64,000 nt of DNA. Source: Pontibacillus salicampi (GTDB taxonomy: Bacteria > Bacillota > Bacilli > Bacillales > BH030062). A model generated the notes under the pieces. The model did not search any database. It worked only from the letters and a program-made list of their open reading frames with translations, and was not told where the DNA came from. Position 1 is the stretch's first letter, and each line of letters starts with the position of its first letter. The stretch covers positions 62,001-126,000 of the forward strand of contig NZ_JBHLTP010000003.1 of assembly GCF_042434395.1 (NCBI RefSeq). The letters are read 5' to 3'. Both the position numbers and the translations under genes were made by a program. Shown piece by piece: positions 62,073 to 64,000 of the stretch.

Positions 62073-62192
62073 ATCATGTATTCTATAAAAAGTCATGTGG
62101 AAAAGCCGATTAGGATTATTGGGGATATCGTTGACATACTACTAGCCACGTGTTATATTAGTAAAAGTGAAATTAAATATTGGTCAAAGACA

Positions 62193-62305
62193 AGTAGAAG
62201 CACCCGCTTCTCACCTGATTGACGTTCTTACTGAACAGTTGACGGGTTTCCAATCTTGAACGTGAATGGGAGACGTGTGGGTGCAGTATGTACCGACACT
62301 TTTTT
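62193..62305 (+). ncRNA. L20 leader (attenuator of infC-rpmI-rplT)
   Basis: The leader contains GAAGCACCCGCTTC, as in L20 leaders of Bacillus. GCACCC (62200-62205) can pair with GGGTGC (62279-62284); the latter overlaps GTGTGGGT (62275-62282), which otherwise pairs with ACCGACAC (62292-62299) to make a terminator ending in T's (62300-62305). This mutually exclusive arrangement fits attenuation by ribosomal protein L20. Confidence 0.8.
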
Positions 62306-62385
62306 AATGTTTACATTCCAGAATGAGCATATAACTTGTCGAGACTAAAATAGTATTTTTATCTAAACCCTGGAGGTGGCTGGTT

Positions 62386-62904
62386 ATTAGCAAAGAAATG
62401 ATCGTCAATGACAAAATCCGTGCTCGTGAAGTACGCCTTATTGATGCAAACGGTGATCAATTAGGTGTCAAAACAAAGAGCGAAGCGTTGGATATCGCTG
62501 AGAAAGCTAATCTTGATCTAGTAATGGTTGCTCCAAACGCAAAACCACCTGTCTGTCGTATTATGGACTACGGTAAGTATCGTTTTGAGCAGCAAAAGAA
62601 AGAGAAAGAACAGCGTAAAAATCAAAAGGTAATTAACGTGAAGGAAGTACGTTTAAGTCCTGGTATTGAAGAGCATGACTTTAATACAAAACTTCGTAAC
62701 GCACGTAAATTCCTTTCTAAAGGCGATAAAGTGAAAGCGACTATCCGCTTCCGCGGACGCGCAATCACCCACAAAGAGCTAGGACAAGAGGTTCTAGATC
62801 GTATGGCACAAGAATGTAAAGACCTATCTACGGTTGAAACAAAGCCTAAGATGGAAGGTCGTAATATGTTTATGATGCTTGCTCCAGTTAACGAAAAGCA
62901 GTAA
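62386..62904 (+). CDS. infC: Translation initiation factor IF-3, AUU start
   Basis: IF-3 keeps 30S subunits free and discriminates start codons. 172 residues; N-domain with VNDKIRAREVRLIDANGDQLG, linker rich in Lys/Gln, C-domain with GDKVKATIRFRGRA. The start is read as ATT at 62386, 6-7 bases after GGAGGTGG; the first ATG (62398) is four codons in and too far from it. AUU starts on infC are known in B. subtilis and E. coli and give autoregulation. Confidence 0.92.
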   Translation: MSKEMIVNDKIRAREVRLIDANGDQLGVKTKSEALDIAEKANLDLVMVAPNAKPPVCRIMDYGKYRFEQQKKEKEQRKNQKVINVKEVRLSPGIEEHDFNTKLRNARKFLSKGDKVKATIRFRGRAITHKELGQEVLDRMAQECKDLSTVETKPKMEGRNMFMMLAPVNEKQ

Positions 62905-62948
62905 TGGAGTAGAAAGCAGCAACCAATAGCTTAAAGGAGGAACTACTT

Positions 62949-63146
62949 ATGCCAAAGATGAAGACTCATAAAGGTTCTCAAAAACGTTTTTCTAAAACGG
63001 GTAGCGGTAAGGTGAAACGTTCCCACGCTTTTACAAGCCACTTATTCGCTAACAAGCCTCAAAAAACAAAGCGTAAGCTACGTAAAGCTACCATTGTAGA
63101 CCGCAGTGATTACAAGCGTATTAAAAGTATGCTACCGAAGAAATAA
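62949..63146 (+). CDS. rpmI: Ribosomal protein bL35
   Basis: 65 residues, highly basic, beginning MPKMKTHKGSQKRFSKTGSG and ending RIKSMLPKK, the standard L35 pattern. AAAGGAGG precedes the ATG. Middle gene of infC-rpmI-rplT. Confidence 0.97.
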   Translation: MPKMKTHKGSQKRFSKTGSGKVKRSHAFTSHLFANKPQKTKRKLRKATIVDRSDYKRIKSMLPKK

Positions 63147-63187
63147 GCAAAGCACGACAATAGATATTTTTACAGGAGGGAACTATT

Positions 63188-63544
63188 ATGGCACGTGTTA
63201 AAGGTGGAACAGTTACACGCCAACGTCGTAACCGAGTATTAAAGCTCGCTAAAGGTTATTATGGTTCGAAACATGCTTTATTCAAACAAGCAAAACAGCA
63301 GGTAATGAAATCAGGTCAGTATGCATACCGTGACCGTCGTCAAAGAAAACGTGATTTCCGTCGTCTATGGATTGCACGTATTAACGCAGCGGCTCGTATG
63401 AACGACATCTCTTACAGCCGTCTAATGCACGGTCTTAAGCAAGCTGGTATTGAAGTTAACCGTAAAATGCTTGCAGACCTAGCAGTTACAGATGAAAAAG
63501 GTTTCGCAAACCTTGTAGAGCAAGCAAAAACTGCTCTTAAATAA
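63188..63544 (+). CDS. rplT: Ribosomal protein bL20
   Basis: 118 residues, basic, N-terminal ARVKGGTVTRQRRNRVLKLA and C-terminal globular RNA-binding domain (GLKQAGIEVNRKMLADLAV). Assembles early on 23S rRNA and should repress its own operon through the leader at 62.2 kb. ACAGGAGGG precedes the ATG. Confidence 0.97.
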   Translation: MARVKGGTVTRQRRNRVLKLAKGYYGSKHALFKQAKQQVMKSGQYAYRDRRQRKRDFRRLWIARINAAARMNDISYSRLMHGLKQAGIEVNRKMLADLAVTDEKGFANLVEQAKTALK

Positions 63545-63556
63545 ATAAGGCAACGA

Positions 63557-63588
63557 AGTCATTCCTTTTTATGGGGATGGCTTTTTTT
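63557..63588 (+). terminator. Terminator after rplT
   Basis: Nine-pair stem AGTCATTCC/GGATGGCT type with G.T pairs (63557-63565, 63574-63582) and seven T's. Confidence 0.8.
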
Positions 63589-63658
63589 GTATAGAACTGG
63601 CAGCCCCTTGTTTGGAATATAAAGAATAGGTGGTGCTCCCAGGTAAGGGGGGATTAGC

Positions 63659-63928
63659 ATGATAGTTGTTTTCTATCTATTGATTATTAATGTTGTTGGA
63701 TTTATTTCTATGGGATATGATAAGCGAAAAGCTCAGCAACATGAGTGGCGTGTACCTGAGAACAAATTATGGTTGATTGCTTGGATAGGGGGAGCGATAG
63801 GGAGTTGGCTTGGAATGAGTGTATTTCACCATAAAACAAAGCATACGACGTTTGTGGTAGGAATGCCGATCCTCCTTATCATCCATATCATTCTTTACTT
63901 TGTCATAAAGGCTCGTCTCTTGTCATAA
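63659..63928 (+). CDS. ysdA: DUF1294 membrane protein YsdA
   Basis: 89 residues, three hydrophobic helices (2-18, 39-55, 64-84) with the family motif MGYDKRKAQQHEWRVPE and GGAIGSWLGMSVFHHKTKH. Function unknown; position after rplT is conserved with B. subtilis ysdA. AAGGGGGG precedes the ATG. Confidence 0.88.
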   Translation: MIVVFYLLIINVVGFISMGYDKRKAQQHEWRVPENKLWLIAWIGGAIGSWLGMSVFHHKTKHTTFVVGMPILLIIHIILYFVIKARLLS

Positions 63929-63970
63929 GCATGTAATAGACCGCTGACTGCCAGGGGAGGAGGACTATAT

Positions 63971-64000
63971 GTGCAGCAATTAGGAGCACTTGTGATGACT
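63971..64000 (+). CDS. Start of a further gene (cut by window edge)
   Basis: GTG at 63971 follows GGAGGAGG by about 7 bases and opens MQQLGALVMT before the window ends. An overlapping ATG at 63969 reaches a stop after four codons. Too short to identify. Confidence 0.5.
   Translation, partial: MQQLGALVMT

Noticed and set aside
1..64000. CRISPR arrays, transposases, rRNA, tRNA genes, prophage genes
   Set aside because: Looked for on both strands; no spaced repeat arrays, transposase motifs, rRNA or tRNA cloverleaf sequences were recognised.

Overview
The window reads as a chromosomal core segment of a low-GC, endospore-forming Firmicute of the family Bacillaceae. Evidence is the dense set of Bacillus-type sporulation and germination genes (sspA-type SASP, ytfI, gerW/ytfJ, ytrH, ytrI, ytvI, ytaF, ytxC), strong AGGAGG ribosome sites with frequent GTG/TTG starts, and a gene order that follows the nifZ-to-ysdA arm of Bacillus subtilis closely. 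The presence of hflKC and a Bacillaceae-style structured intergenic repeat suggests a relative outside B. subtilis itself, possibly a salt-tolerant genus such as Halobacillus, Pontibacillus or Virgibacillus; the genus is a guess.

Layout. 1-10.7 kb: sulfur transfer and tRNA thiolation (iscS-type, thiI), a spore SASP, an amidohydrolase, NAD kinase, the ytfI-gerW pair, thiol peroxidase, ytxK and acetate kinase with a CcpA operator, then an ecsC-like gene overlapping moaB. 10.7-13.8 kb: an accessory-looking island with a cyclic-di-GMP (GEMM-I) riboswitch in front of a sinI-sinR biofilm switch, a universal stress protein, a 52-codon gene and an NCS1 permease. 13.9-20.9 kb: an atypical SDR, alanine dehydrogenase, then an apparent sigma-W operon DUF4178-pspA-DUF4247 lipoprotein-DUF350-membrane-anchored aminopropyltransferase, followed by ytkL. 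21-29 kb: ytoI, ytpI, nrnA, the ytrH-ytrI sporulation pair and dnaE. 29-36 kb: malic enzyme, a FadR-type regulator, accD-accA, pfkA-pyk. 36-45.5 kb: fxsA, ytvI, the TCA cluster citZ-icd-mdh, a MaoC-like gene with its own CcpA site, and phoP-phoR. 45.5-54.2 kb: hflK-hflC, polA-mutM, a pair of 99-bp direct repeats, ytaF, coaE and gapB with CcpN operators. 54.2-64 kb: speD, nrdR, dnaB-dnaI, ytxC, thrS behind a T-box, and infC-rpmI-rplT behind an L20-type attenuator, ending in ysdA and the first codons of another gene.

Functionally the region combines central carbon metabolism (glycolysis, TCA, malate, acetate overflow, fatty-acid initiation, gluconeogenic gapB) under visible CcpA/CcpN sites, DNA replication and repair, translation, and sporulation. 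The two most unusual systems are (i) the c-di-GMP riboswitch placed directly on the SinI anti-repressor gene, which would wire a second messenger straight into the SinR biofilm switch, and (ii) the sigma-W envelope-stress operon that links PspA to a membrane polyamine-type aminopropyltransferase. All calls are from reading the sequence; no searches were run.
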